Source: Bacteroidota bacterium (lineage in GTDB: Bacteria > Bacteroidota > Ignavibacteria > Tepidaquicellales > Tepidaquicellaceae). From it: a DNA stretch of 6,817 bases. This document shows positions 5,976 to 6,817 of the stretch, in pieces. The notes below the pieces were generated by a model. That model was not told the origin of the DNA and searched no databases. It saw nothing but the letters and a program-made list of their open reading frames with translations. A program made the translations under genes and the position numbers. Location: the NCBI GenBank assembly GCA_023429265.1, contig JAEYVS010000217.1, positions 1 to 6,817 on the forward strand, given 5' to 3'. Position 1 is the stretch's first letter; each line of letters begins with the position of its first letter.

Positions 5976-6817
5976 ATGGACCAAGATACAGAAATTAAGG
6001 ATATTAAATCCAACGGGCACGAAAAGAAAACCGTACACCTCCCCAGCGTAACCATACGTTTTGCCGGTGATTCCGGTGACGGGATGCAGTTAACCGGGAA
6101 ACAATTCACGGGCGCAGCCGCGATATTCGGGAATGACATAGGCACAATGCCTGATTTTCCGGCAGAAATCCGGGCTCCAGCAGGTACGCTTTACGGAGTG
6201 AGCGGTTACCAGCTTAGATTTTCAGATCACGACATTTATTCACCCGGTGATGAAGTGGACATACTCGTCGCGATGAACCCGGCAGCTTTGAAGGTTAACA
6301 TAAAAGACCTGAAAAAGGGCGGAACGGTCATTGCAAATGAAGATGCATTCGATAAGAAGAACCTGCAGCTTGCTAAATACGAAGTAAATCCGCTGGATGA
6401 TGAGTCATTGAATGAATATACCGTTCACAGATTACCAATTACGAAAGCGACACTAGAGGTTGTAAAAGAAGTCGGTCTATCCACTAAAGCCGCGAACAAG
6501 TGTAAAAACTTCTACGCGCTTGGATTGATGTACTGGTTATACGACCGTTCACCTGAGAATACCATTGCGTGGGTGGAGGCAAAGTTTAAAAACGACCCCC
6601 TCGTCGCGCAGGCTAACGTGCTGGCACTGAAAGCAGGTTATAATTTTGGTGAGACATCGGAGATATTCGGTACCCGCTATGACGTTCAACCGGCTAAGCT
6701 TCCTCCCGGGACATACCGCTCAATCAGCGGTAATGAGGCGATAGCATTGGGGCTGGTTTCAGCCGGAGCAAAGACAGGTTTAAAGGTATTCCTGGGAAGC
6801 TACCCTATAACACCGGC
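5976..6817 (+). CDS. korA: 2-oxoglutarate (2-oxoacid):ferredoxin oxidoreductase, fused gamma-alpha subunit (3' partial)
   Basis: The enzyme interconverts 2-oxoglutarate plus CoA and succinyl-CoA plus CO2 using ferredoxin and thiamine diphosphate, in the oxidative or reductive TCA cycle. The 280 residues visible run to the window edge without a stop. Residues about 24-220 are the gamma domain, opening VTIRFAGDSGDGMQLTGKQF, with DFPAEIRAPAGTLYGVSGYQ and the VDILVAMNPAAL region. The alpha (pyrimidine-binding) domain begins near residue 250 with SGNEAIALGLVSAG and then FLGSYPITPA, the family's cofactor-pocket motif. Fused proteins of this kind are usually around 600 residues, so about half is missing; korB would be expected just downstream. 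The ATG at 5976 is the first start codon after an in-frame TGA at 5937. No Shine-Dalgarno is visible. It could serve another 2-oxoacid, but the gamma-alpha order favours the Kor type. Confidence 0.93.
   Translation, partial: MDQDTEIKDIKSNGHEKKTVHLPSVTIRFAGDSGDGMQLTGKQFTGAAAIFGNDIGTMPDFPAEIRAPAGTLYGVSGYQLRFSDHDIYSPGDEVDILVAMNPAALKVNIKDLKKGGTVIANEDAFDKKNLQLAKYEVNPLDDESLNEYTVHRLPITKATLEVVKEVGLSTKAANKCKNFYALGLMYWLYDRSPENTIAWVEAKFKNDPLVAQANVLALKAGYNFGETSEIFGTRYDVQPAKLPPGTYRSISGNEAIALGLVSAGAKTGLKVFLGSYPITP

Noticed and set aside
5972..5977. Perfect TATAAT just before korA
   Set aside because: It overlaps the ATG start codon, so a promoter there would start inside the gene and miss the conserved reading frame.

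Overview
The window looks like a chromosomal segment from an AT-rich member of the Bacteroidota/Ignavibacteriota (FCB) group. The main evidence is a textbook type IX secretion (T9SS) type A C-terminal sorting domain on the first gene, with a YPNPFNPTTKI motif of the kind common in Ignavibacteria and relatives. It is supported by a PepSY-like periplasmic protein, a fused 2-oxoacid:ferredoxin oxidoreductase alpha subunit, and promoter-like sequences resembling the Bacteroidota -33/-7 type. The exact lineage is inference.

Layout. (1) Positions 1-3159 hold the 3' part of a large secreted multidomain protein. Its reading frame is open through the left edge, so the first ATG at 46 is internal. The visible order is: the end of a probable M6-type metallopeptidase domain, a long right-handed beta-helix, a helical TPR-like stretch, and the T9SS sorting domain. 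(2) A perfect inverted repeat at 3170-3209 separates it from a convergent gene and can terminate transcription both ways. (3) Positions 3221-3700 on the minus strand encode a small exported protein of the PepSY-like (DUF2874/BLIP-like) type. (4) A 294-base divergent spacer leads to a ribosomal/replication cluster on the plus strand: rpsF (bS6, TTG start), ssb and rplI (bL9). (5) After a strong terminator, korA (2-oxoglutarate:ferredoxin oxidoreductase, fused gamma-alpha subunit) begins at 5976 and runs off the right edge.

The rpsF-ssb-rplI block is the familiar bacterial rpsF-ssb-rpsR-rplI cluster with rpsR (bS18) missing. The 95-base ssb-rplI spacer is too short to hold it and instead carries a terminator-like hairpin. 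All three proteins have long charged C-terminal tails. The bL9 tail adds nearly 100 residues, and the SSB tail lacks the usual DDDIPF-type tip. A bulged GC-rich hairpin in the rpsF-ssb spacer is unexplained and could be a regulatory RNA element.

No mobile elements, CRISPR arrays, tRNAs or rRNAs were seen. I see no clearly new multi-gene system. The most interesting points are the rearranged rpsF cluster, the unusual SSB and bL9 tails, and the protease/beta-helix/T9SS architecture.
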